A stretch of DNA of 45,549 nucleotides from Wenzhouxiangella sp. GTDB lineage: Bacteria > Pseudomonadota > Gammaproteobacteria > Xanthomonadales > Wenzhouxiangellaceae. Shown piece by piece: positions 16,750-25,351 of the stretch; position 1 is the first letter of the stretch, and the number at the start of each line of letters is the position of its first letter. The notes under the pieces are model-generated. The model was given only the letters and a program-made list of their open reading frames with translations, had not been told where the DNA came from and ran no database searches. Both the position numbers and the translations under genes were made by a program. The stretch spans positions 1-45,549 of the forward strand of contig REEW01000115.1 of NCBI GenBank assembly GCA_007694885.1, in the 5' to 3' direction.

Positions 16750-19700
16750 TCAGGCATCAGCCAGGGCCACGGCCCGATCCAGATCCACGCTGACGATTCT
16801 TGATACGCCCGGTTCGCGCATGGTCACCCCCAGCATCTGGTGGGCGACTTCCATGGTGACCTTGTTGTGGGTGACCAGCAGAAACTGAACCTGCTCGGAC
16901 ATTTCCCGGACCATTTCGGAGAACCGGCCGACGTTGGCGTCATCGAGCGGTGCATCGACCTCGTCGAGCAGGCAGAACGGCGCCGGGTTCAGGTTGAAGA
17001 TGGCAAAAACGAAGGCGACGGCGGTCAGGGCTTTCTCGCCGCCCGACATCATGTGGATCCGCGCAATCCGTTTGCCGGGCGGGCGGGCCATGATCGCCAC
17101 GCCGGCCGAAAGCCAGTCATCGCCGACCATTTCCAGATGCCCGTGGCCACCGCCGAACAGGCGCGGAAACAGGGTTTCCATGTTCTGGTTGACCTTCTCG
17201 AAGGTCTCGCGAAAGCGCGTGCGGGAATCCCGGTCGATCCGGCTGATCGCCTTTTCCAGGGTATCCAGGGCCTGTTCCAGGTCTTCGTGCTGACGGTCCA
17301 GGTAGTCCTTGCGCTCCGATTCGGTCACGTGCTCGTCGATGGCGGCCAGGTTGACCGGCTCGAGACGACGAATCTTTTCTTCCAGCTGCTCGAGATCGGC
17401 CTGGTACTGGCGCGCCTGCGCGCCCTCGGGCAGGGTCTCGAGCAGCGAGTCCATGTCGCCTTCCAGTTCCTCGACGTGCTCGGCCAGGCTGCGCGCCTTG
17501 AGCTGGGTCTCGTGCAGTTCGAGCTGCAGCGCGGACTGGCGCTCGCGCACCGCTTCGGCCTCGGCCGCGCTTTGCCGGCGCCGTTCGTCCTGCTCGCGCC
17601 AGGCGGCCTCGAGTTCTTCAAGCACTTCCCGGGCCCGACGCAGGCGCCCTTCCACTTCCAGGCGTCGCTCCAGCAGCGCGTCGCGCTGTGTTTGCTGGGC
17701 GCGGACCGGCTCGTCGCCCTGGGCCAGCGCTTCGCTCAGCTCTACGTACCTGGACTGCAGCTGGCCGACCTGGTTGTCGATCCGTGCGATCGCCTGGCGC
17801 AGCGAATCCAGCCCGGCACGGCTGGATTCGAGCTTCAGTGACACCGCTTCGCGCCGCTCGCGGGCTTCGCGGTAGACGCGACGCGCCTGGTCGAGCACTT
17901 CGGCCAGGCGCTTTTTTTCCTGCTCCAGCGGATCTCGCGCCTGTTCGGCCGCTTCCATGGCGTTCATCGCTTCCTGCAGTTCAGCCCGGGCCGCGCCGAC
18001 GGCGCGGGTGTCCTCGGCCTGGCGGGCTTTCAGGGTTTCCAGTTCCCGGTTGACCGCCTCACGCTGTCGCGCCAGGGTCTCGATTCGGCTGTTGAGCGCG
18101 CTGATCTGCCCCTGGACCTGGGCGCGTTCGCGCTCGGCCTGGTGCATTTCCTGATCGAGACGCTGTGCTTCCTGTTCGCTGGCATGGAGCTCTGCGCGCC
18201 CTTTCTTCAGCTCGGATTCGAGGCGCTCGATGGTTGTTGCATCGCTGGCCAGGCGCTGCTCCAGCTCCCGGATTTCGGCTTCGCGGCGGAGCACTCCGGC
18301 CGCTCCTTCGAGGTGGGCGGGCTGGCGCATCCAGCCCGGACCCAGCCAGACACCGTCGGGCGTGATCACCGACTCCAGCGGCCCGAGATCGGCCAGCAGG
18401 GCGCGCGCTTCGGCCAGGCTCTCGGCACAGCGGACGCGGTTGAGTCTTCGGGCCAGGACCCCGGCGCCTTCGGTCTGCGCGGCCAGGGTTCCGGGGGTGG
18501 GGTCGACGGCCGCATCGGCAACCAGGCTCAAGCCCGCGTCGGGCAGTTCCGTGTCCAGCAGCGGCTCCAGTTGCTCGACCGTGGCCGCCTGCAGCCAGTC
18601 GGCCAGAACGTGCTCGACCGCGCCGGTCCAGTGCGCATCGCGCACCCGGATACGGCTCAGAACCCTGCGGGTCGGACCGATGTTGCGGGCCTGCAGCCAT
18701 TCGCCGAGGCCTTGGTCCCCATCGCCGCCGCGGTTGAGCAGACGCAGCGAATCGCAGCGGGCGCTGCGCTCGTGGCGGCCGGCGCGGGCCTGCTCGAGCT
18801 CGTTGCGCAAGGTCTCGATCCGATCGCGAAGGCGCGCCCCGCCGGTCCTGGCCTGCTCGCCGTCCGCGCGCAGGGTCTGGAGCTTGTGCCCGGCCGCCTC
18901 GAGCTCTTCGCGCGCCCGCCCGAGCTGGCCCTGGACTTCTTCCTCGGCCGCCGCCCCGCCCTGGGCGGCCAGGTTCCTGATCCGCTCGGCGGCCCGGCCC
19001 ATGCGATCGTCCAGATGCTCGATGCGCTGGCGCAGCAGCTCGGCATGAGCGGCGGCCTGGGCGGAGGATTGCTGGTGCTCCTGCCACTGCTGCTGCCAGT
19101 GCCCCACCGCCTGCTCGCCCTGCTCGGCCTGGGCAAGCGCCTGTGTTTCTGCCGAGCGTGCCTGCTCGAGCTCGGGCTGCAGCCGGGCAATCAGCTCCGA
19201 GGTCTCGCTGACCTGGGCCTTGTCGAGTATCAGGTGCTGCTGCAGGTCGTTGAGCTGGGTCTCGGTTTCGGCGAATTCGGCTTTCTGGCGCTGGCGGATG
19301 TCGCGCTGGTGCTCGATCGCCTGCTCCAGGCGGGCAATCTCGCCGGCGACCTCGTAGAGTTCGGCCTGGATCGATGCGGCCTGTTCGCCGGCCTCGTGCT
19401 GCTGCTGGCGCAGGGTCTCGAGCTCTTTTTCGGCCGATCGCTGTCCGGACAACGCCGCCTGCAGCGATGTTTCGACTTTGGCCAGGTTGGCCTGGCGGGC
19501 CTCGGCCAGGGCGCTGGTTTCGCGCCAGCGCAGGGCGGTCAGACGGGCCTCGTCTTCGCGGTAGCGCTTCTTGAACTTGCGATAACGCTCGGCGGCACGC
19601 GCCTGGCGGCGCAGTTTTTCGAGCTGTTTGCCGACCTCCTCGCGCAGGTCGCGCAGGCGCTCCAGGTTTTCCCGGGTATGCCGGATCCGGTTTTCGGTCT

Positions 19701-20235
19701 CGCGCCGACGCTCCTTGTAGCGCGACACGCCGGCCGCTTCTTCAAGAAAACCGCGCAATTCCTCGGGCCGCGCCTCCACGATCTGCGAGATCATGCCCTG
19801 CTCGATGATGGCGTAGCTGCGCGGCCCCAGGCCGGTGCCGAGGAAAAGATCGGTAATGTCCCGGCGCCGGCATCGCGTGCCGTTGAGAAAATAGGCCGAC
19901 TGGCCGTCACGGCTGACCTGGCGCTTGACCGAGATTTCGCCGTAGGCGGCATACTCGCCACCGGCGCGGCCGTCGCTGTTGTCAAACAGCAGTTCCACGG
20001 TTGCTGTGGCAACCGGCTTGCGCGCGCTCGAGCCGGAAAAAATCACGTCGCTCATGGATTCGCCACGCAGCTGGCGGGCCGAGCTTTCTCCCATCACCCA
20101 GCGCACCGCGTCGATGATGTTGGATTTGCCGCAGCCATTGGGCCCGACGATCGCCATCAGGTTCGAGGGGAATCGCACCGTGGTCGGCTCTACGAAGGAC
20201 TTGAAGCCCGACAGTTTGATTGCGGTCAGTCGCAT
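16750..20235 (-). CDS. smc: chromosome segregation ATPase SMC
   Basis: The 1161-residue protein is a bacterial SMC. The N-terminal head carries Walker A GPNGCGKSN at 31-39. Coiled coils rich in Glu, Gln, Arg and Leu run from about 165 to 500 and 660 to 1015. The hinge lies between, near 510-650 (around LSRIRVRDAHWTGAVEHVLADW). The C-terminal head has the ABC signature SGGEKALTA starting at 1064 and Walker B LLDEVDAPLDD with the catalytic Glu at about 1092. With ScpA and ScpB, both encoded in this window, it forms the condensin that organises the chromosome. The open frame runs 144 codons further upstream, but ATG 20235 (MRLTAIKLSGFKSF) is the family start. It diverges from queF. Confidence 0.97.
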   Translation of the reverse strand: MRLTAIKLSGFKSFVEPTTVRFPSNLMAIVGPNGCGKSNIIDAVRWVMGESSARQLRGESMSDVIFSGSSARKPVATATVELLFDNSDGRAGGEYAAYGEISVKRQVSRDGQSAYFLNGTRCRRRDITDLFLGTGLGPRSYAIIEQGMISQIVEARPEELRGFLEEAAGVSRYKERRRETENRIRHTRENLERLRDLREEVGKQLEKLRRQARAAERYRKFKKRYREDEARLTALRWRETSALAEARQANLAKVETSLQAALSGQRSAEKELETLRQQQHEAGEQAASIQAELYEVAGEIARLEQAIEHQRDIRQRQKAEFAETETQLNDLQQHLILDKAQVSETSELIARLQPELEQARSAETQALAQAEQGEQAVGHWQQQWQEHQQSSAQAAAHAELLRQRIEHLDDRMGRAAERIRNLAAQGGAAAEEEVQGQLGRAREELEAAGHKLQTLRADGEQARTGGARLRDRIETLRNELEQARAGRHERSARCDSLRLLNRGGDGDQGLGEWLQARNIGPTRRVLSRIRVRDAHWTGAVEHVLADWLQAATVEQLEPLLDTELPDAGLSLVADAAVDPTPGTLAAQTEGAGVLARRLNRVRCAESLAEARALLADLGPLESVITPDGVWLGPGWMRQPAHLEGAAGVLRREAEIRELEQRLASDATTIERLESELKKGRAELHASEQEAQRLDQEMHQAERERAQVQGQISALNSRIETLARQREAVNRELETLKARQAEDTRAVGAARAELQEAMNAMEAAEQARDPLEQEKKRLAEVLDQARRVYREARERREAVSLKLESSRAGLDSLRQAIARIDNQVGQLQSRYVELSEALAQGDEPVRAQQTQRDALLERRLEVEGRLRRAREVLEELEAAWREQDERRRQSAAEAEAVRERQSALQLELHETQLKARSLAEHVEELEGDMDSLLETLPEGAQARQYQADLEQLEEKIRRLEPVNLAAIDEHVTESERKDYLDRQHEDLEQALDTLEKAISRIDRDSRTRFRETFEKVNQNMETLFPRLFGGGHGHLEMVGDDWLSAGVAIMARPPGKRIARIHMMSGGEKALTAVAFVFAIFNLNPAPFCLLDEVDAPLDDANVGRFSEMVREMSEQVQFLLVTHNKVTMEVAHQMLGVTMREPGVSRIVSVDLDRAVALADA

Positions 20236-20322
20236 TGACGCATCCGTCAGCTGTTTTTGTTCTAATACGGCTTTGCCGGGGCTCGTCCGGCGCATCATCA
20301 GCCGGTCGGAGAAACCATCGAA

Positions 20323-20712
20323 ATGCCATCCCAGCCCAGCAAGGAACTTGAAGTCTTTCCCAACCCGCAGCCGGCGCGGGATTATACCATCCGGATCCGG
20401 GTTCCCGAGTTTACCTGCCTGTGCCCCAAGACCGGGCAGCCCGACTTTGCCGAGCTCCTGCTCGAATACGTTCCCGACCGGTTCTGCGTCGAGCTCAAGG
20501 CGCTGAAAAACTACGTCTGGAGCTTTCGCGACGAGGGCGCCTTCCACGAAGCCGTCACCAACCGCATTCTGCAAGACCTGGTCGCGGCAACCCAGCCGCG
20601 CTTCATGCGCGTGACCGCCGATTTCAACGTTCGCGGCGGCATTTACACCGCCGTGGTGGCCGAACACCGCGCCGAAGGCTGGCAGGCGGCTCCAGCCGTC
20701 GTTCTGCCCTGA
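20323..20712 (+). CDS. queF: NADPH-dependent 7-cyano-7-deazaguanine reductase, short (type I) form
   Basis: The 129-residue protein is QueF, which reduces the nitrile of preQ0 to the amine of preQ1 in queuosine synthesis for tRNA. The active site sits in [10 protein letters not shown], with the thioimide-forming Cys34 and Asp41. The NADPH-site motif [20 protein letters not shown] covers about residues 57-76. The end has FNVRGGIYT. The size matches the unimodular Bacillus-type enzyme, not the duplicated type II form of about 280 residues found in E. coli and many gammaproteobacteria. GGAGAA lies ten bases before the ATG. It diverges from smc, and no other queuosine gene is next to it. Confidence 0.93.
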   Translation: MPSQPSKELEVFPNPQPARDYTIRIRVPEFTCLCPKTGQPDFAELLLEYVPDRFCVELKALKNYVWSFRDEGAFHEAVTNRILQDLVAATQPRFMRVTADFNVRGGIYTAVVAEHRAEGWQAAPAVVLP

Positions 20713-20717
20713 CAGCG

Positions 20718-20733
20718 CCGGGCTTCGGCCCGG
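20718..20733 (+). terminator. UUCG-capped hairpin after queF
   Basis: CCGGGC pairs with GCCCGG around a TTCG tetraloop, five bases after the queF stop. The loop type is extra-stable, but only two T bases follow. It may be a weak terminator shared with the convergent parvulin gene. Confidence 0.4.
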
Positions 20734-20750
20734 TTCAAGACAGGCCCGAT

Positions 20751-21590
20751 CTAATCGGCCGACGCTTCTTCCAGCGGCAACATCGGGGTGATCTCGGCGG
20801 CGTCGTACAAGTCCTCGACCAGGGCCTCGAGGCGCTGCCGGACGAGCTGGCGAGCGATGCCTTCGCGGACATCGTCCAGCGCCGGGGCCTGCAGGGGCCG
20901 TTCATCGGCAATTCGCACCAGGCGCCATCCCTGCGGCGTCTGCAGCGGCGCCGACAGCACGTCACCGGCTTCGGCCTCGGCAAACAGCGGCCCAAGCTCG
21001 TCGCCGACCTGGCTGCGGTCGACCCAGCCGGTCGGCTCCACCGTCAGGCCATCACGGCGCGCCTGCTCGCTCAAGGCGGCGAAATCGGTTTCGCCATCCT
21101 CCAGCGACGCGATCGCCAGAAGCGCCTGCCGCTGGCTCGGGTAGGCGATGGTTTCGAGCCGAAACTGGCGGTCCCCGGAACGTTGCAGCTGGGCTTCATA
21201 CACTGCCTGGATGTCTTCATCGGTGACCGGGTATTCCTCGTGAATGCGGCTGAAATAGCGCAGCTGCAGCGTTTCCATGTCGCGCAGGGCGCGCTGGGCC
21301 CGGACTTCGGCCTGCTCGGCCAGACCGTCCCGCTCGGCGGCGTTGGCCACGGCGCGAAGCCGAATCAACTCGTCGAGCAGCTCGCGCATGCCCTCGTGAT
21401 CGTCTTCATCGATGCCGCGCTGGACCATCATGTACTCCAGCATCGGCAGCGAGACCGCACGGCCATCGACCTCGACCAGAATGACGTCTTCGGGATCGAT
21501 CAAGGGATCGGAAGGGGCCGGCTGGCAAGCCGACAGAAACGCAACCATGGCCGAAATCGAAATTAGTAAAACCAGCACCTTACCGTTCAT
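20751..21590 (-). CDS. peptidylprolyl isomerase-like (parvulin/SurA type) lipoprotein
   Basis: The 279-residue protein starts with a lipoprotein signal (hydrophobic stretch ending FLSAC, lipid Cys22). An N-terminal helical region of the SurA/PrsA kind covers about residues 35-130. A rotamase-like domain (about 138-235) follows, with SEQARRDGLTVEPTGWVDRSQVG and FAEAEAGDVLSAPLQTPQGW, both typical of parvulins. The first strand of a catalytic parvulin usually carries an active-site His (xxHILV). Here it reads FRLETIAY with no His, so the protein may be more chaperone than isomerase. It would sit in the periplasm on a membrane anchor and help fold exported proteins. ATG 21590 overlaps the bolA stop by 11 bases; a TTG at 21608 is also open. 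It is the last gene of the yciI-bolA-parvulin operon. Confidence 0.75.
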   Translation of the reverse strand: MNGKVLVLLISISAMVAFLSACQPAPSDPLIDPEDVILVEVDGRAVSLPMLEYMMVQRGIDEDDHEGMRELLDELIRLRAVANAAERDGLAEQAEVRAQRALRDMETLQLRYFSRIHEEYPVTDEDIQAVYEAQLQRSGDRQFRLETIAYPSQRQALLAIASLEDGETDFAALSEQARRDGLTVEPTGWVDRSQVGDELGPLFAEAEAGDVLSAPLQTPQGWRLVRIADERPLQAPALDDVREGIARQLVRQRLEALVEDLYDAAEITPMLPLEEASAD

Positions 21591-21852
21591 TTGGAGAAAT
21601 GGCCTCAATGTTCAGCGCATGAATGTCGGTGGTCATCAGGTCGCCGACGGCGCTGTAGACCTTGCGGTGACGGGCCAGGCGCGGCAGGCCGTCGAAGGCT
21701 TCGCTGACCAGGCGCACGCGGAAATGGCCGCGGCCGTCGCGTGCGCCCGGATGGCCTGCGTGCAGGTGGGACTCGTCGACGATCTCCATCTCGATCGGCG
21801 CCAGGTGCTCTTCCAGGCACGCCCGTATCATCGCTACCCTTTGCTCGGTCAT
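21580..21852 (-). CDS. bolA: BolA family protein
   Basis: The 90-residue protein has the BolA class II KH-like fold. The N-terminal helix is IRACLEEHLAPIEMEIVDESHLHAGH, shown here as IRACLEEHLAP followed by IVDESHLHAGH. The core FRVRLVSEAFDGLPRLARHRKVYSAV carries the conserved Arg-His pair before the Tyr. The C-terminus contains DIHALNIEA. BolA proteins bind monothiol glutaredoxins through bridged Fe-S clusters and also act on morphology and iron homeostasis. No glutaredoxin gene is in the window. Its start overlaps the yciI stop by four bases (ATGA), so translation is coupled. Confidence 0.92.
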   Translation of the reverse strand: MTEQRVAMIRACLEEHLAPIEMEIVDESHLHAGHPGARDGRGHFRVRLVSEAFDGLPRLARHRKVYSAVGDLMTTDIHALNIEAISPNER

Positions 21853-22148
21853 GGCAGCACCGCCTTGTAGGGGTGCACCTCGGTCCCGCTCCAGGCGCCG
21901 GACAGGATGTAGGGATCGGCATCGGCCCAGCGTTGCGCCTCTTCCATGCTGGAAAATTCGGCGATGATCAGCGAGCCGGCAAAGCCGGCCGGACCCGGGT
22001 CGGGTGAGTCGATGGCCGGCAGGGGACCGGCCGTCAGCAGTCGTCCCGCACTGCACAGGCCGTGCAGGCGGTCGAGATGATCCGCGCGCGCGCCCGACCG
22101 CCGCGCCAGACTGTCCTCGACGTCGTATCCGATAATGCAGTAATACAT
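21849..22148 (-). CDS. yciI: YciI-like protein
   Basis: The 99-residue protein has the dimeric alpha-beta barrel fold of YciI: MYYCIIGYDVEDSLARR at the start, the Arg-x2-His-x-Asp-Arg-Leu segment (ARADHLDRLHGL), a loop with GPLPAIDSPDPGPAGFAGS, and SSMEEAQRWADADPYILSGAW ending in the family's Asp-Pro-Tyr motif. Homologues have a His-Asp pair that may form an active site, but the reaction is not known for most members. It heads the yciI-bolA-parvulin operon and diverges from scpA. The ATG at 22148 is supported by family alignment, as few residues precede the first strand. Confidence 0.88.
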   Translation of the reverse strand: MYYCIIGYDVEDSLARRSGARADHLDRLHGLCSAGRLLTAGPLPAIDSPDPGPAGFAGSLIIAEFSSMEEAQRWADADPYILSGAWSGTEVHPYKAVLP

Positions 22149-22273
22149 GGTGTTGTTCCGATCTTCCGGTCGCAATCGTCAGGCTGCATTGTACCCACGC
22201 TCCCGGCCACCGCGGGCCCGGTCCGGATGCCGATGCGCCGGCAGGCCGGCCGTGAACTCGCTACACTGCATCA

Positions 22274-23092
22274 ATGCGCCCCAGCCAGCCGCCAAGCACC
22301 GTCGTCGCCCAGCAGGAAATGCCCTTCGCCATGGTCCAGGGCCAGCCGCTGCTCAAGCTGCCCGACGATCTGTACATTCCGCCGGATGCGCTGGAAGTCT
22401 TTCTCGAAGCCTTCGAAGGGCCGCTTGATCTGTTGTTGTATCTCATCCGGCGCCAGAATCTGGACATTCTCGACATTCCCATCGCCGAGATCACCCGCCA
22501 GTACACCGGCTACATCGAGATGATGGCCGGCATGCGCCTGGAGCTGGCCGCTGAATACCTGGTCATGGCCGCGATCCTGGCCGAAATCAAATCGCGCATG
22601 CTGCTGCCGCGCCCCCAGCTGGAAGATCAAGACGAGCACGACCCGCGCGCCGACCTGATCCGAAGGCTGCAGGAATACGAGCGCTTCAAGCAGGCGGCCG
22701 ACGATCTCGATGCCCTGCCCCGGCTGGAGCGTGACCTGGTCGCGGCCTCGGCCGCCATCGAAGACCAGGGCCAGGTGCGTCTGCCGCCCGAGGTTGATCT
22801 GCGTGAACTGCTGCTCGCCCTGCGCGACGTGATGGCACGGGCCGACATGCTCGCCCATCACCAGGTCCAGAGCGAGCCGCTGAGCGTGCGCGAACGCATG
22901 ACGCGCGTGATCGGCCTGGTCTCGAACAACCAGTTCGTCGAGTTCGGGCAGTGTTTCGATCTCGACGAGGGGCGCACCGGGGCCGTGGTCACGTTTCTGG
23001 CCCTGCTCGAGTTGTTGCGCGAACACCTGATCGACCTGGTTCAGCAGGAGCTGTTCGGTACCATCTACCTGCGCAGCCCAGGCGAAACCTGA
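22274..23092 (+). CDS. scpA: segregation and condensation protein A (kleisin)
   Basis: The 272-residue protein is ScpA, the kleisin that bridges the SMC heads and binds ScpB. The N-terminal motif FEGPLDLLLYLIRRQNLDILDIPI (given here as FEGPLDLLLYLI, then NLDILDIPIAEITRQY) binds the SMC neck. The helical part has AAEYLVMAAILAEIKSRMLLP, typical of the family. A winged-helix C-terminus ends FLALLELLREHLIDLVQQ. The exact start is uncertain: ATG 22274 has no ribosome site, and ATG 22319 or 22331 would still keep the full kleisin motif. scpB follows 39 bases later. Confidence 0.94.
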   Translation: MRPSQPPSTVVAQQEMPFAMVQGQPLLKLPDDLYIPPDALEVFLEAFEGPLDLLLYLIRRQNLDILDIPIAEITRQYTGYIEMMAGMRLELAAEYLVMAAILAEIKSRMLLPRPQLEDQDEHDPRADLIRRLQEYERFKQAADDLDALPRLERDLVAASAAIEDQGQVRLPPEVDLRELLLALRDVMARADMLAHHQVQSEPLSVRERMTRVIGLVSNNQFVEFGQCFDLDEGRTGAVVTFLALLELLREHLIDLVQQELFGTIYLRSPGET

Positions 23093-23131
23093 CCGACACA
23101 ACCGGACCACCCATCTTCAGCAAGACTGCCC

Positions 23132-23842
23132 ATGGACATTGCCCATCTGAAAACCGTTGTCGAAGGCGCCCTGCTGGCCACCGGCGGGCCACTGAACCTG
23201 AATCAGCTCAACGCCTTGTTTCCGGACGAGGAGAAACCCGGTCACGGGCTGCTCAGGGAAGCGCTGGCCGCCCTGGACGCCGACCTTGAAGGTCGGGCGG
23301 TCGAGCTGACCGAAGTCGGCAGCGGCTTTCGAATCCAGGTGCGCTCCGGCCTGATGCCGGTGATTTCCCAGTTGTGGACCGAAAAGACGCCGCGCTACTC
23401 GCGCGCGTTGCTCGAAACCCTGGCCATCATCGCCTACCGTCAGCCGATCACCCGGGGCGAGATCGAACAGATCCGCGGCGTGTCGCTGAGCGCCAACATC
23501 CTGCGCACGCTGCAGGAACGAGAATGGATCAAGGTCGTTGGTCATCGCGACGTCCCCGGCCGGCCGGAGCTGCTGGGCACGACGCGCGCTTTCCTCGACT
23601 ATTTCAATCTCAAGTCGCTCGACGAGTTGCCGACACTGGCCGAAATCAAGGACATCGACAACCTCGAACCCGAGCTCGAGCTGGTCCATCCCGCCATGGC
23701 TGAAGCTGGCCCTTTGGAGTCTCATGGAAACGAAACCACCGAAGAAGAAACCGCGCAGGAATCCGTCGGCGGCGAAGACGTCGAACAACCGTCGGCCGAG
23801 CCCGAAGCGGCGGCGAACGACCAAAAGCACGGCGCCGACTGA
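23132..23842 (+). CDS. scpB: segregation and condensation protein B
   Basis: The 236-residue protein is ScpB, a dimer of paired winged-helix domains that stabilises the SMC-ScpA ring. The first domain has LKTVVEGALLATGGPLNLNQL. The second carries the strongly conserved LETLAIIAYRQPITRGEIEQIRG (as LETLAIIAYRQPI, then GEIEQIRGV). The domain ends near LKSLDELPTL. The last 40 residues are a low-complexity acidic tail (TTEEETAQESVGGEDVEQ). The DNA for this tail also codes, in another frame, the basic N-terminus of RluB, which starts at 23724 inside scpB. Confidence 0.95.
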   Translation: MDIAHLKTVVEGALLATGGPLNLNQLNALFPDEEKPGHGLLREALAALDADLEGRAVELTEVGSGFRIQVRSGLMPVISQLWTEKTPRYSRALLETLAIIAYRQPITRGEIEQIRGVSLSANILRTLQEREWIKVVGHRDVPGRPELLGTTRAFLDYFNLKSLDELPTLAEIKDIDNLEPELELVHPAMAEAGPLESHGNETTEEETAQESVGGEDVEQPSAEPEAAANDQKHGAD

Positions 23843-24641
23843 GCGCGACAAGACCGTCCAGTTTGAAGGCGGCGAGCGTCTGCAAAAGGTGCTGGCACGC
23901 GCCGGCCTGGGCTCGCGCCGGGCCCTGGAGACGCGCATCGAACGGGGCGAAATCCTGATCAACAAGGTGCCGGCCAAGCTCGGCGCAACGGTCAGCAGCG
24001 GTGACCTGATCACGCTGGACGGCAAGTCTTTCCGGGTGATCGCCGCATCACCGGCGCATCGCACCCTGATTTATCACAAGCCCGAAGGCGAGGTGACCAC
24101 CACCAGCGACCCGGAAGGACGCAGAACCGTCTTCGATCGGCTGCCGCGCCTGCGCGACGGACGCTGGATCGCCATCGGTCGTCTCGATCTCAACACCGCC
24201 GGCCTGCTGCTGCTGACCACCGACGGCGAACTGGCCAACCGCATGATGCATCCGTCCAGCCGGGTCGACCGCGAATACCTGTGCCGGATTCGCGGCACCG
24301 TGTCGGACGAACAGGTCGACAAGCTGCTGGCCGGGGTCGAGTTGGAAGACGGCCCGGGCCGCTTCTCCGATGTCGTTCCCGGCGAGGTCACCGGCAGCCA
24401 TGCCTGGTACACCGTCACCATTCTCGAGGGCCGCAATCGCGAGGTCCGGCGCCTGTGGGAGGCGGTCGGCGCCCAGGTCGCCCGGCTCAAGCGCGTACGT
24501 TTCGGGCCGGTGTTTCTGCCGGCCGCGGTCCGGACCGGCCGCTACCAGGAGATCGGACCCGAGGATCATCGCATCCTGCGCGAGGACGTCGGTCTGCCGC
24601 CGCAGCCGGTGGAACTGCTGCTGCAGCGTCAGCCTTCCTGA
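23724..24641 (+). CDS. rluB: 23S rRNA pseudouridine(2605) synthase
   Basis: The 305-residue protein is an RluB/RsuA-type pseudouridine synthase. A Lys/Arg-rich disordered N-terminus (PPKKKPRRNP, then PSPKRRRTTK) leads into an S4 RNA-binding domain at about 51-95 (ERLQKVLARAGLGSRRALE). The catalytic domain has Asp155 in GRLDLNTAGLLLLTTDG and ends with GRNREVRRLWEAVG and RLKRVRFGP. RluB modifies U2605 of the 23S rRNA; RluB and RluE-like members are hard to separate by eye, but the basic extension and the scpB neighbour favour RluB. ATG 23724 has TGGAGT upstream and lies 119 bases inside scpB, an unusually long overlap. Confidence 0.9.
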   Translation: METKPPKKKPRRNPSAAKTSNNRRPSPKRRRTTKSTAPTERDKTVQFEGGERLQKVLARAGLGSRRALETRIERGEILINKVPAKLGATVSSGDLITLDGKSFRVIAASPAHRTLIYHKPEGEVTTTSDPEGRRTVFDRLPRLRDGRWIAIGRLDLNTAGLLLLTTDGELANRMMHPSSRVDREYLCRIRGTVSDEQVDKLLAGVELEDGPGRFSDVVPGEVTGSHAWYTVTILEGRNREVRRLWEAVGAQVARLKRVRFGPVFLPAAVRTGRYQEIGPEDHRILREDVGLPPQPVELLLQRQPS

Positions 24642-24653
24642 GACGGGCGATTC

Positions 24654-25325
24654 TCAGTCGGTCAGCGGCATCAGCGTCAACTCCACCCGACGGTTCATGG
24701 CGCGGCCTTCGGCGGTTTCGTTGCTCGCGACCGGGTAGTCCGGTCCATAGCCGTAGGTAGCGATCCGGACCGGGCTGACCCCGCGGCTGGCAAGATAGCG
24801 ACCGACGGTCTCGGCTCGTTCATCGGACAGGCGCAGGTTGTAGCTGCGGGTGCCGGTGGAGTCGGTGTGGCCGTCGACAACCAGCACCGTCTGTTCGAAC
24901 TCCTCCACGACCAGGGCAACCGAATCCAGCACCTCGAAGAAGTCGGGGTTGAGTGCCGCTGAATCGAAGTCGAAGGTGACGTGACCGGGCATGTTCAGAA
25001 TGATGTCGTCGCCGCGCCGGGTCACGCTTACGCCCGTCCCGGCCAGCTGCTCCCGGAGCGCTTCTTCGTTGCGGTCCATGTAGTTGCCGACCGCCGCACC
25101 AGTGAGCGCGCCCAGGCCGGCCCCGATCGCGGCTCGCTTGAGCCGATCACCGCCCGAGATCGCGCCGATGACCGCACCGATTCCGGCCCCGACCGCTGCC
25201 CCCTGCCCGGTCCGGGTCGCCCGTGGTTCCCCGGTCCATGGATCGGTGGTGGTGGTGGCGCAGCCGGCTAGCAGGGCCACGCTGAAGGCAAGGGCGATGG
25301 ATCGGGTCGTGGTTTGCGAACTCAT
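24654..25325 (-). CDS. OmpA-family lipoprotein with glycine-zipper domain
   Basis: The 223-residue protein has a lipoprotein signal (ALLAGC, lipid Cys22). A glycine-zipper region follows at about 43-81 (GAAVGAGIGAVIGAISGG, then AIGAGLGALTGAAVGNYMD). A C-terminal OmpA-like peptidoglycan-binding domain runs from about 110, with VTFDFDSAALNP, VVDGHTDSTGTRSYN and LSDERAETVGRYLASRGV. It resembles YiaD-type outer-membrane lipoproteins, which anchor the membrane to the cell wall. GAGGAGAA lies just before the ATG. It is on the same strand as the two-component genes, 73 bases downstream of the regulator, and a weak sigma54-like site lies in that gap. It converges with rluB. Confidence 0.88.
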   Translation of the reverse strand: MSSQTTTRSIALAFSVALLAGCATTTTDPWTGEPRATRTGQGAAVGAGIGAVIGAISGGDRLKRAAIGAGLGALTGAAVGNYMDRNEEALREQLAGTGVSVTRRGDDIILNMPGHVTFDFDSAALNPDFFEVLDSVALVVEEFEQTVLVVDGHTDSTGTRSYNLRLSDERAETVGRYLASRGVSPVRIATYGYGPDYPVASNETAEGRAMNRRVELTLMPLTD

Positions 25326-25351
25326 GAAGTTCTCCTCAAAATCGGGTCGGT

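Noticed and set aside
18142-20238. 698-codon open frame antisense to smc
   Set aside because: It mirrors the SMC coiled coil (GC-rich third positions leave the opposite strand open). It has no domain, no ribosome site, and low-complexity Leu/Gly/Arg content.
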